Below, piece by piece: positions 1 through 5,205 of a DNA stretch of 5,246 nucleotides. Origin of the DNA: Bacteroidota bacterium (GTDB taxonomy: Bacteria > Bacteroidota > Bacteroidia > Chitinophagales > Chitinophagaceae); the NCBI GenBank assembly GCA_023428755.1, contig JAEYWX010000030.1, positions 1-5,246 on the forward strand. Direction: 5' to 3'. Made by a program: the position numbers and the translations under genes. The stretch's first letter is position 1; every line of letters begins with the position of its first letter. The notes under the pieces were generated by a model that made no database searches, had not been told where the DNA came from, and saw only the letters and a list, made by a program, of their open reading frames with translations.

Positions 1-74
1 ATGGTGATATCCATTGCACAGTGATATTCCTTCCCGTGAAGGAGGAACACCTTTTCTTTTTTATCGATGATCAT
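1..74 (-). CDS. HxlR-family transcriptional regulator, N-terminal fragment
   Basis: Reading leftward from an ATG at 74-72, the frame stays open for 24 codons to the window edge; an in-frame TGA at 89-87 rules out a longer start. The residues include HGKEYHCAMDIT (13-24). This resembles the N-terminus of HxlR/DUF24 winged-helix regulators, where a short basic leader precedes a conserved Cys in a CP/CA-x-D/E-x-T context and then the first helix (usually followed by a GGKW motif, which would lie beyond the edge). Cys19 would be the redox- or electrophile-sensing residue known from YodB and HypR. The gene is divergent from an NAD(P)-binding oxidoreductase, and a palindrome resembling HxlR-type operators lies between them, which is the typical arrangement for this family. 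Only 24 residues are visible, so the family call rests on a short motif plus context. Confidence 0.6.
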   Translation of the reverse strand, partial: MIIDKKEKVFLLHGKEYHCAMDIT

Positions 75-161
75 GCAAAAATATTTTCAGCGAAAAGATT
101 CATCCTTTTCTGATTTAGGCAATTCCGTCAAAAATGATAGTGGATGTCAGCGATGACAGCC

Positions 162-193
162 CTTGTAAACACTGACCACCCGTTCTAGTTTTA
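162..193 (+). promoter_or_regulatory. candidate promoter of the oxidoreductase gene
   Basis: CTTG at 162-165 and TAGTTTTA at 186-193, separated by 20 nt, resemble the Bacteroidota -33 (TTTG) and -7 (TAnnTTTG) elements. The last G of the -7 element is missing. Its right end overlaps the palindrome at 191-219, so a bound repressor would block the transcription start. Confidence 0.4.
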
Positions 194-219
194 CGTACTA
201 TCAAAACTATAGTAAGTAA
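191..219. promoter_or_regulatory. palindromic operator, probable HxlR-type site
   Basis: Two 11-nt arms (191-201 and 209-219) are inverted copies with one mismatch, around a 7-nt spacer. The core is TACTAT-N7-ATAGTA. This resembles the half-sites described for HxlR/DUF24 regulators such as YodB. It lies between the divergent regulator fragment and the oxidoreductase start codon, overlapping the candidate -7 element. Autoregulation and control of the enzyme gene are inferred. Confidence 0.6.
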
Positions 220-237
220 CAAAATTAAACAAGCATT

Positions 238-942
238 ATGAAAGCAGCAGTATTTGGAACAGGTGTCGTAGGACAAGTGATTGCCCGCCGATTGGCGGAC
301 CTTGGTCATTCGGTAGTGGTCGGGACGCGAAGTCCGGACGAGACGCTGTCGCGGACGGCGAAAGATGGTTATGGCAATCCCCCTTTCAAAGAATGGTATG
401 AGCAACAAAAGAGTCGTATCAATGTCGGCACATATTCGGAAGCCGCTTCAGTGAGTGAGGTGATCATCAATTGTACGAACGGGCAGTCATCGATCGCAGC
501 GCTGGAAGACGCCGGTTCAAAAAACCTGGATGGAAAAATTCTGATCGACATTGCCAACCCACTTGACTTTTCGAAGGGCATGCCGCCCACGCTTTCTCCG
601 GGGAACACGGATTCACTTGGCGAATTGATCCAGCGCACATTTCCGGAAGTTAAAGTAGTAAAGACCCTCAACACGATGAACTGTTATCTTATGGTGAACC
701 CGGCGTTATTGTCGGAAGACCACACGGTATTCATTAGCGGCAATGATTCGGGGGCGAAGGCCACGGTTAAAAATCTCCTCGAAACGTTTGGCTGGAAATC
801 GCAGAACATCATTGATCTCGGCGACATCACCAGTGCGCGGGGAACGGAGCAATTGCTTCCCATCTGGCTCCGGCTTTACGGGACGCTGAAGAATCCGACG
901 TTCAATTTTAAGGTTGTGGTGGGTGAAGTGAAGACCGGGTGA
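238..942 (+). CDS. NAD(P)-binding oxidoreductase, F420-dependent NADP reductase-like
   Basis: A 234-aa protein that begins with a Rossmann beta-alpha-beta nucleotide-binding fold: GTGVVG (residues 7-12, GxGxxG) and, at the end of the second strand, GTRSPDE, where Arg31/Ser32 would favour the NADP(H) phosphate. Further family signatures are NCTNG, DIANPLDFS, KTLNTMN and the C-terminal DLGDITSARGTEQLLPIWLRL region. This matches the soluble proteins usually annotated as NADPH-dependent F420 reductase or NADP oxidoreductase coenzyme F420-dependent. Bacteroidota are not known to use F420, so the true hydride partner here is unknown and may be a flavin, quinone or small carbonyl compound. Length is normal and the C-terminus looks intact. 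The ATG at 238 sits directly before the Rossmann strand, so no other start is likely. The divergent HxlR-like gene and operator suggest induction by electrophiles or oxidants. Confidence 0.85.
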   Translation: MKAAVFGTGVVGQVIARRLADLGHSVVVGTRSPDETLSRTAKDGYGNPPFKEWYEQQKSRINVGTYSEAASVSEVIINCTNGQSSIAALEDAGSKNLDGKILIDIANPLDFSKGMPPTLSPGNTDSLGELIQRTFPEVKVVKTLNTMNCYLMVNPALLSEDHTVFISGNDSGAKATVKNLLETFGWKSQNIIDLGDITSARGTEQLLPIWLRLYGTLKNPTFNFKVVVGEVKTG

Positions 943-1010
943 GCGGAATAAAGCAGAGAACGTTGTCTCAGAAGTGCGGAACTATTATTTGGAAAATCTA
1001 ATCTGATGAA

Positions 1011-1041
1011 GCTCGCCGTTCGGAAACCGTTAACGGCGAGC
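1011..1041. other. strong hairpin between convergent gene ends
   Basis: A perfect 10-bp stem, GCTCGCCGTT (1011-1020) with AACGGCGAGC (1032-1041), encloses a loop that can itself pair (CGG-AAA-CCG). It begins 4 nt beyond the 3' end of the leftward tRNA-Pro and 68 nt after the oxidoreductase stop. Neither strand has a proper T-run after the stem, so it is not a standard intrinsic terminator. It could still be a trailer-processing or 3'-end stabilising structure for either transcript. Confidence 0.5.
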
Positions 1042-1045
1042 GAAG

Positions 1046-1119
1046 TCGGGATGACTGGATTCGAACCAGCGACCTCTACGTCCCGAACGTAGCGCACTAC
1101 CGGGCTGTGCTACATCCCG
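1046..1119 (-). tRNA. tRNA-Pro (anticodon CGG)
   Basis: A 74-nt cloverleaf on the minus strand. The acceptor stem CGGGATG/CATCCCG pairs perfectly, the anticodon stem is CTACG/CGTAG around loop TTCGGGA (anticodon CGG at 1085-1083), and the T-arm is GCTGG-TTCGAAT-CCAGT. The discriminator base is A, and CCA is not encoded. It reads the proline codon CCG. It is transcribed away from the other three tRNA genes. Confidence 0.96.
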
Positions 1120-1199
1120 AAAACCGGGCGCAAAATAGAAAAGAAAGAAATCTAAACCATAAATCCCTCCTTCGAAAAAGTGAACAAAATAACGGACAC

Positions 1200-1232
1200 T
1201 TTGCAATAGTTTACGCCGGTCTCTTATATTTG
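1200..1232 (+). promoter_or_regulatory. strong Bacteroidota-type promoter of the tRNA cluster
   Basis: TTTG at 1200-1203 and a perfect TAnnTTTG element (TATATTTG, 1225-1232) are 21 nt apart. Transcription would start near 1239, about 100 nt before tRNA-Ser. No other good promoter is visible before the cluster. Confidence 0.7.
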
Positions 1233-1237
1233 CACTT

Positions 1238-1281
1238 CCTTTTTAAAAAGGGTTAGGATTCGGCCTAAAATCAGGCTTTTT
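1238..1281 (+). other. structured leader of the tRNA transcript
   Basis: Immediately after the promoter comes a perfect 14-nt palindrome (CCTTTTTAAAAAGG, 1238-1251). It is followed by a short hairpin, GCCT (1263-1266) with AGGC (1273-1276), and then TTTTT (1277-1281). The second element looks like a weak intrinsic terminator. Either it partly attenuates the tRNA operon or it ends a tiny RNA of roughly 45 nt. The 4-bp stem is short, so this is tentative. Confidence 0.3.
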
Positions 1282-1340
1282 CATTTTGGTGATTGCTGAT
1301 TGTTATCCGGAGTCCTTGTTAATACGTGAGGAAAACTACT

Positions 1341-1576
<236 letters not shown>

Positions 1577-1591
1577 CGGTAAAGAATAGTT

Positions 1592-1665
1592 CGGGGTGTA
1601 GCGCAGTCCGGTAGCGCACCTGGTTTGGGACCAGGGGGTCCCAGGTTCGAATCCTGGTACCCCGA
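1592..1665 (+). tRNA. tRNA-Pro (anticodon TGG)
   Basis: A 74-nt cloverleaf. The acceptor CGGGGTG pairs with TACCCCG (one G-T), the anticodon stem is CCTGG/CCAGG around loop TTTGGGA (anticodon TGG at 1626-1628), the T-arm is CCAGG-TTCGAAT-CCTGG and the discriminator is A. CCA is not encoded. The 3' part of this gene is repeated exactly 350 bp downstream, on the other side of a GIY-YIG gene. Confidence 0.97.
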
Positions 1666-1668
1666 CTT
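1636..1668 (+). repeat. tRNA 3'-end direct repeat, left copy
   Basis: The 33 nt covering the variable loop, T-arm, 3' acceptor strand and discriminator of tRNA-Pro(TGG), plus three trailer bases, are identical to 1986-2018. The intact tRNA carries this copy. Together the two copies flank the terminator and the GIY-YIG gene, as attL/attR-like repeats would. Confidence 0.9.
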
Positions 1669-1677
1669 AAAAAGAAT

Positions 1678-1703
1678 GCCTCGCCGTTTTGGCGGGGCGT
1701 TTT
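1678..1703 (+). terminator. intrinsic terminator after tRNA-Pro(TGG)
   Basis: An 8-bp stem, GCCTCGCC (1678-1685) with GGCGGGGC (1691-1698, one G-T pair), has a GTTTT loop and is followed by G and TTTT (1699-1703). It would end the tRNA cluster transcript 13 nt after the tRNA and separates it from the GIY-YIG gene that begins at 1728. Confidence 0.8.
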
Positions 1704-1707
1704 CCGT

Positions 1708-1728
1708 TGTACTTAATTGTTGTTCAAA
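1708..1728 (+). other. short leader of the GIY-YIG gene
   Basis: This AT-rich stretch before the ATG contains no clear ribosome binding site and no full TAnnTTTG element. Expression may depend on read-through of the tRNA terminator or on a weak promoter inside the tRNA gene. Confidence 0.25.
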
Positions 1729-1964
1729 TGTTCTATGTGTACATTCTGTATAGTGCCAGGCTTAACTCGTATTACGCTGGTAGCACAAATGATCTGACTG
1801 ATCGAATTCATCGTCACAACACAGGCCAAAGCAAGTATACACGAAAAGGAGTACCGTGGGAACTGGTCTACGTTGAAACCCTGCCATCGCGAAGTTTAGC
1901 CGTGCAACTGGAAAGGAAAATCAAAAAGCGAGGGATCAAAAGATTTCTTGACGAACATCGCTAG
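1728..1964 (+). CDS. small GIY-YIG nuclease-family protein
   Basis: A 78-aa single-domain protein of the UPF0213/YhbQ-like GIY-YIG group. The first strand carries FYVYILYS (residues 2-9, VYI in place of GIY) and the second YYAGST (15-20, YAG in place of YIG). Arg26, His30 and the metal-binding candidate Glu62 in LERKIKK match the usual catalytic layout. The ATG at 1728 fits the family N-terminus; upstream in-frame TTG at 1689 lies in the terminator stem-loop. No strong promoter is visible in the 24 nt after that terminator. The family average is slightly longer, and the end here may have been trimmed: the TAG stop is part of a TAGCGCA sequence that aligns with the tRNA D-arm of the partial tRNA copy that follows. 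Such proteins may cut DNA, but the target of this one is unknown. Its position between two tRNA 3'-end copies suggests a role in moving itself. Confidence 0.85.
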   Translation: MFYVYILYSARLNSYYAGSTNDLTDRIHRHNTGQSKYTRKGVPWELVYVETLPSRSLAVQLERKIKKRGIKRFLDEHR

Positions 1965-2018
1965 CGCATCCCGCCCCGGGCGGGAGGGTCCCAGGTTCGA
2001 ATCCTGGTACCCCGACTT
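1962..2018 (+). pseudogene. partial tRNA-Pro copy (3' two-thirds) behind the GIY-YIG gene
   Basis: This stretch aligns without gaps to 1612-1668 of tRNA-Pro(TGG) at a fixed offset of 350. TAGCGCA of the D-arm is identical (7/7). The anticodon arm is replaced by a different but perfectly pairing sequence, TCCCG/CGGGA around CCCCGGG. The last 33 nt are identical. The 5' acceptor strand and most of the D-arm are missing, so no functional tRNA can form. It is either the 3' remnant of a second tRNA or a target copy made when the GIY-YIG unit inserted. Confidence 0.8.
1986..2018 (+). repeat. tRNA 3'-end direct repeat, right copy
   Basis: This is identical over 33 nt to 1636-1668, including three bases beyond the tRNA discriminator. 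Recombination between the copies would remove 350 bp with the GIY-YIG gene and leave an intact tRNA-Pro followed by the terminator at 2025-2053. Confidence 0.9.
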
Positions 2019-2024
2019 TTTAAC

Positions 2025-2053
2025 CGCCGTTGTTAAGCAACAGCGTTTTTTTT
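2025..2053 (+). terminator. intrinsic terminator after the partial tRNA
   Basis: CGC (2025-2027) and GTTG (2029-2032) pair with CAAC (2038-2041) and GCG (2043-2045), with one C-A mismatch and a 5-nt loop. Eight Ts (2046-2053) follow. It has the better T-run of the two tRNA terminators, and may be the original terminator of the tRNA operon before the GIY-YIG unit was inserted. Confidence 0.7.
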
Positions 2054-2073
2054 GCATCCACACAACAAAAATC

Positions 2074-2122
2074 CGTCATTCAGAGCGGTGGTTTGAGCTA
2101 AGGCTTGCGCGAGCGAAGAATC
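2074..2122. repeat. possible dispersed intergenic repeat, interrupted
   Basis: GTCATTCAGAGCG (2075-2087) and GAGCGAAGAATC (2111-2122) resemble the two halves of a phrase of the form GTCATTCTGAGC...GCGAAGAATC. I recall that phrase as a common dispersed intergenic sequence in Bacteroidota and other phyla. Here about 23 nt separate the halves. Recognition is from memory and from a single copy. Confidence 0.35.
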
Positions 2123-2262
2123 GCCCATGCGGGGTGAAAACCTCGAAATGCATGATTTAACCAAATGCGAGGGAAGGAACCAGTACCCCCCGAATCAAGT
2201 AAAGGCTTCGGTATTGGCTGCGCGTTTTGGTTTCGTTTACCCTAATGGTCTTTATTAAAGCC

Positions 2263-2287
2263 AAAGCCTCGACTTCGTCAGGCTTTT
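2263..2287 (+). terminator. terminator-like hairpin in the spacer
   Basis: AAAGCCT (2263-2269) pairs with AGGCTTT (2280-2286), and above a single bulged C the inner GAC/GTC pairs around a TTC loop. The T-run is only TTTT (2284-2287), partly inside the stem. No gene obviously ends here, so it may be a back-up terminator for the tRNA/GIY-YIG transcript or may insulate the downstream operon. Confidence 0.5.
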
Positions 2288-2604
2288 CCTCCCTCCCACC
2301 TTCTATCCGATAAGAGGCCTCCCACTTCCTTTGTTATTCCTCCCGTTCAAACCGTTTCGCTGGTTGTTGGTTTCCGGCGAAAAAGAAAGACTGGTGATAC
2401 CCCCTTTCGTTTTGACTGCCTTTTCTTACACACGGCAAGTCCCGGGAATTCGAGGTGCTGAAAAAAGTGCTCCTCCCCGCTCACCCTTCAATTGTTAGGA
2501 AAATGAGTTGTCACCTCGCGCTTTAAACAGTCGCGGCTTCTGGTAAACTGGTTGATTTCCTTACACGGCTGTGCGCTTCATCAGCGGCGGAACATATTTC
2601 GCTT

Positions 2605-2612
2605 TACTTTTG
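2605..2612 (+). promoter_or_regulatory. candidate -7 element of the receptor operon
   Basis: TACTTTTG is a perfect match to the Bacteroidota TAnnTTTG element. It lies 18 nt before the ATG at 2631 and would place the transcript start at about 2619. No TTTG-type -33 element is seen about 20 nt upstream, so an activator may be needed. It supports the ATG at 2631 over the upstream GTG at 2571. Confidence 0.45.
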
Positions 2613-2630
2613 AGGCTTCTCGAAACCGAT

Positions 2631-4616
2631 ATGAGAAATTTTTTAACCTCTCTCCTGCTATTGGCAGCTTTTTTCGCTACGGACCAGGAACAGGACTCAA
2701 CCGATCTGGCTGAGTTGTTGAATCTCAGCGCCGTCACCGACGCGTCGGAGCTTCAAAAGAAACTAAATGAAAAAGTAGGCGCTGCGTCGAAGAAGGCGTT
2801 GTCGTCGCGTGAAACGCCGAGCATTGTCTCGGTAATTTCAGCTGACGATATCCGTCGGACGGGAGCCCGGGATCTGATCGACGTTTTACGACTTGTGCCG
2901 GGTATCGACTTCGCGGCCGATGTCAGTTTCGTAACGGGCATCTCCCTCCGGGGCGCATGGTCAATGGAAGGCAAGATCCTCATTCTCCTTGACGGTCATG
3001 AGCTCAACGAACTGATGTACCAGAACGTCGCGTTCTTCAACCGGTTCCCCGTTGACCTCATACACCGGATAGAAATCATCCGCGGGCCTGGCTCTGCGAT
3101 CTATGGTGGTAACGCGGAGTATGGAGTGATCAACATCATTACCAAGGGCTCCGTTGATGAAAACGCATTAACCGCTTCGGCCAGTTTTGGCATGCTACCC
3201 GACAGTTATGGTCGTAAGAATGCACAACTTTCCGTTGCCAAAAGCATTGGCGAAAACGCCGTCGTCGACGTCTCTCTCTTTCGGGGACGCGCAATCCTTA
3301 GTGATCAGCATTATCAGGATCTTTATCAGGAAGACGAACCGGTAAACCTCACAGACATCACGGAAACCGATACCTATTTCGCGAATGTTGGTATACGCAT
3401 AAACAAGCTTCAAATCCGGGGTATGCTGGAAGATTATCAGACCGGCGATCCTGTATTAAAAACAAGTTTCCGAAGTGCCTTCGTTAACATCAAAAACGAA
3501 TTCCAGTTAAATCCAAAACTAACCTTAACACCGTTTGTTACTTACACCCGTCAACGACCATGGCGCCAATGGTATAACGAAGACGGTGAGTATTATTTCG
3601 ATAACATTGCCAGCAGAACCAAAGGTGGAGTATATGGATCATATGATATATCGCGGCGCTTCAATCTCGTAGCAGGCACTGAATACTTCCGCGATGACGC
3701 CAGGTCCATTGCGGAAGCGGATTATTTTGCCGGAAAGGAAAGTGTCTCTTTCAACATGTACTCGTTTTATTCACAAGCGCTGTTCCGTCACCCGTATGTA
3801 AATATCACCGGCGGATTTCGGCTCGACAAACATAATGCGTTCGGCGCAGCATTCGTTCCCAGACTAGCCTTGACGAAACGCTTCGGGAATTTCCACTTTA
3901 AGGCATTGGCCAGTGCGTCGTACCGGGCTCCCGGCATTGACAACATCAACCTGAGTGAAAACATTAAACCCGAAAGATCTACCGTGTACGAACTCGAGGC
4001 CGGCTACCAGCTAACGCCCGACATGCTTCTCAGTGTCAACAGCTATCTGATAAATACGAAAGACATAATAGTCTTCTACAACATTGACCTTGGTGGTGGT
4101 GACTATGACCAGATTTACGGCAACAGCGAGCGATTCGGAACCCGGGGTATCGAAATGACATACACGTTCCGGAAAAACAAGTGGATGTTCGAAACCAACT
4201 ACTCCTTATATCAGGCCGGCACGAGTACCGTGGACCGCTATGCTATCGCGCACAACGACAAGGCGTTTGTCGCTTTCCCCCAACACAAGATTATCGTCAA
4301 CGGCGGATATGACTTCACCAAAAATCTGAGCCTGAATGTTATTGTCAATCATTTCAGCGAACGGTGGGCCTACACGACCATAGATGAGGAAGAGATGCCA
4401 ATGCTCACGAAACTTGATCCCTATACGCTGATCAACGCTAACCTGTCGTACCAGAATCTTTTTGTTAAAGGTCTGACGTTCTCTTTGGCGGGATTTGATC
4501 TCCTGAACGAAAGACCTGTCATGCCGCAGGCGTACAACGGAGACTTCGCACCTGTTTCAGGGCGCAGTCGTGAGATAAATGTCAAAGCCCTTTACACGAT
4601 TCCTTTTACCAAATAA
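2631..4616 (+). CDS. TonB-dependent outer-membrane receptor
   Basis: A 661-aa protein. Residues 1 to about 17 (MRNFLTSLLLLAAFFA) form a signal peptide, which fixes the start at ATG 2631; the frame is open back to GTG 2571 but that would bury the signal. A short N-terminal stretch (18-50) is followed by the plug domain at about 52-172: TPSIVSVISADDIRRTGARDL, LRLVPGID, ISLRG, LLDGHELN, IEIIRGPGSAIYGGNAEYG and INIIT are all classic plug motifs. The rest is a roughly 490-residue beta-barrel rich in aromatic strands. It lacks the carboxypeptidase-regulatory-like domain of SusC proteins, and there is no SusD-like partner, so polysaccharide uptake by that route is unlikely. The barrel ends in TIPFTK rather than a terminal aromatic residue. 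The substrate is unknown. The next gene starts 4 nt later and encodes a YfiR-like protein, so this receptor may pass on an extracellular signal rather than, or as well as, importing a ligand. Confidence 0.92.
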   Translation: MRNFLTSLLLLAAFFATDQEQDSTDLAELLNLSAVTDASELQKKLNEKVGAASKKALSSRETPSIVSVISADDIRRTGARDLIDVLRLVPGIDFAADVSFVTGISLRGAWSMEGKILILLDGHELNELMYQNVAFFNRFPVDLIHRIEIIRGPGSAIYGGNAEYGVINIITKGSVDENALTASASFGMLPDSYGRKNAQLSVAKSIGENAVVDVSLFRGRAILSDQHYQDLYQEDEPVNLTDITETDTYFANVGIRINKLQIRGMLEDYQTGDPVLKTSFRSAFVNIKNEFQLNPKLTLTPFVTYTRQRPWRQWYNEDGEYYFDNIASRTKGGVYGSYDISRRFNLVAGTEYFRDDARSIAEADYFAGKESVSFNMYSFYSQALFRHPYVNITGGFRLDKHNAFGAAFVPRLALTKRFGNFHFKALASASYRAPGIDNINLSENIKPERSTVYELEAGYQLTPDMLLSVNSYLINTKDIIVFYNIDLGGGDYDQIYGNSERFGTRGIEMTYTFRKNKWMFETNYSLYQAGTSTVDRYAIAHNDKAFVAFPQHKIIVNGGYDFTKNLSLNVIVNHFSERWAYTTIDEEEMPMLTKLDPYTLINANLSYQNLFVKGLTFSLAGFDLLNERPVMPQAYNGDFAPVSGRSREINVKALYTIPFTK

Positions 4617-4620
4617 AGCT

Positions 4621-5151
4621 ATGTTACAAAACAGTTTTTCCCGGTTGACATTCACGTTGTTTTTTGTATTGACTATTTCCATCTGCGGAAATGCACAAAC
4701 CACGAACTATAAGACCTACAGTGTATTCCTGTACAGCTTTACCAAATACATCGAATGGCCCACTGATGCACGCAACGGCGAATTCGTGATTGCTGTTTTG
4801 GGGAATCAGAAACTACTACAGGAGATGCAAACTGCCGTAGCCGGACGTAAGGCCGGAACACAGACGATTAAGATCGTTGAATCGAAATCGCTGGATGACC
4901 TGAACCAGGTTCACATGGTCTTTATCAGCGACCTTAAAAGCGGAACTACCGACGACGTTGTTGCGCGCCTGAAAGGTAAACCAGTGTTGATTGTCACAGA
5001 GCGGGACGGCCTGGTGAAAAAAGGTGCCGGTGTAAGCTTCGTTGTAGCTGAAGACAACACGCTGAAGTTCCAGGTGAATGAACAAGCGCTGACAGAACAC
5101 AAACTGAAAGCTTCATCAGCCATAATCTCCCTTGCCGTAAGAGCGATTTGA
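4621..5151 (+). CDS. YfiR/HmsC-family (DUF4154) secreted regulator
   Basis: A 176-aa protein with a signal peptide (residues 1-25, hydrophobic FTLFFVLTISICG, likely cut after NA before Gln26). The mature part matches the YfiR/HmsC family: the N-terminal YSFTKYIEWP (38-47) hallmark, a FVIAVLGN strand, an HMVFIS strand, PVLIVTERDG, and the C-terminal GAGVSFVVAEDNTLKFQVN followed by a helix with LKASSAIISLA. An in-frame ATG at 4579 overlaps the receptor gene, but ATG 4621 starts a proper signal peptide 4 nt after the receptor stop. In Pseudomonas and Escherichia, YfiR is a periplasmic repressor of the diguanylate cyclase YfiN; related proteins appear beside or fused to sensor kinases. The mature protein has no cysteine, so the disulfide-based redox control described for Pseudomonas YfiR cannot apply. 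Translational coupling with the receptor points to a joint periplasmic role. Confidence 0.9.
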   Translation: MLQNSFSRLTFTLFFVLTISICGNAQTTNYKTYSVFLYSFTKYIEWPTDARNGEFVIAVLGNQKLLQEMQTAVAGRKAGTQTIKIVESKSLDDLNQVHMVFISDLKSGTTDDVVARLKGKPVLIVTERDGLVKKGAGVSFVVAEDNTLKFQVNEQALTEHKLKASSAIISLAVRAI

Positions 5152-5162
5152 TCGGTTCCCCG

Positions 5163-5182
5163 AAAGCGAAAAAGCTTTTTTT
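5163..5182 (+). terminator. weak terminator after the yfiR-like gene
   Basis: A 5-bp stem, AAAGC (5163-5167) with GCTTT (5174-5178), has a 6-nt A-rich loop and is followed by TTTT. The stem is weak, so read-through into a following gene is likely. Confidence 0.4.
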
Positions 5183-5186
5183 CCGC

Positions 5187-5204
5187 ATCACATCATTATG
5201 TGAT
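5187..5204. promoter_or_regulatory. inverted repeat before the possible next gene
   Basis: ATCACA (5187-5192) and TGTGAT (5199-5204) are perfect inverted arms around 6 nt. The repeat ends 1 nt before a possible ATG at 5206. It could be a protein-binding site or an RNA hairpin masking the start. The arms are in the opposite order to the E. coli CRP site. Confidence 0.35.
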
Positions 5205-5205
5205 A

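Larger units (their letters stand above)
2054..2604. other. gene-poor spacer
   Basis: No convincing gene is seen in either direction. The open frames here have no family resemblance, and the one at 1948-2160 is a translation of the partial tRNA. The spacer holds an interrupted repeat-like phrase (2074-2122), a hairpin with a T-tail (2263-2287) and a 9-bp hairpin without a T-run (TTTCGCTGG at 2355-2363 with CCGGCGAAA at 2374-2382). The 2280-2480 part is rich in C/T runs on the plus strand. Confidence 0.6.

Noticed and set aside
27..60. Terminator-like GGAGG...CCTTTTCTTTTTT in the first 60 nt
   Set aside because: The possible stem is only about 4 bp, and the stretch lies inside the coding frame of the leftward HxlR-like fragment.
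115..408. 97-aa minus-strand open frame over the left intergenic region
   Set aside because: It covers the promoter, operator and the start of the oxidoreductase gene in antisense and shows no protein-family features.
1969..1985. Functional tRNA with anticodon from the loop CCCCGGG
   Set aside because: The 5' acceptor strand and most of the D-arm are absent, being replaced by the GIY-YIG coding sequence, so no cloverleaf can form.
1948..2160. 70-aa open frame overlapping the end of the GIY-YIG gene
   Set aside because: Its residues (SRPGREGPRFESWYPD) are a translation of the partial tRNA copy, and it runs through the terminator at 2025-2053, so it is not a real gene.
2180..2205. Third tRNA fragment around CCAGTACCCCCCGAATC
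   Set aside because: Similarity to the tRNA-Pro 3' end is limited to a few bases with gaps and no pairing arms, so chance is the simpler explanation.
2571..2630. Upstream GTG start for the TonB receptor adding 20 residues
   Set aside because: It would place the signal peptide internally and lies before the candidate -7 element at 2605-2612; ATG 2631 starts a proper signal peptide.
4579..4620. Upstream ATG start for the YfiR-like protein
   Set aside because: It overlaps the receptor gene and adds 14 residues before a complete signal peptide that begins at ATG 4621.
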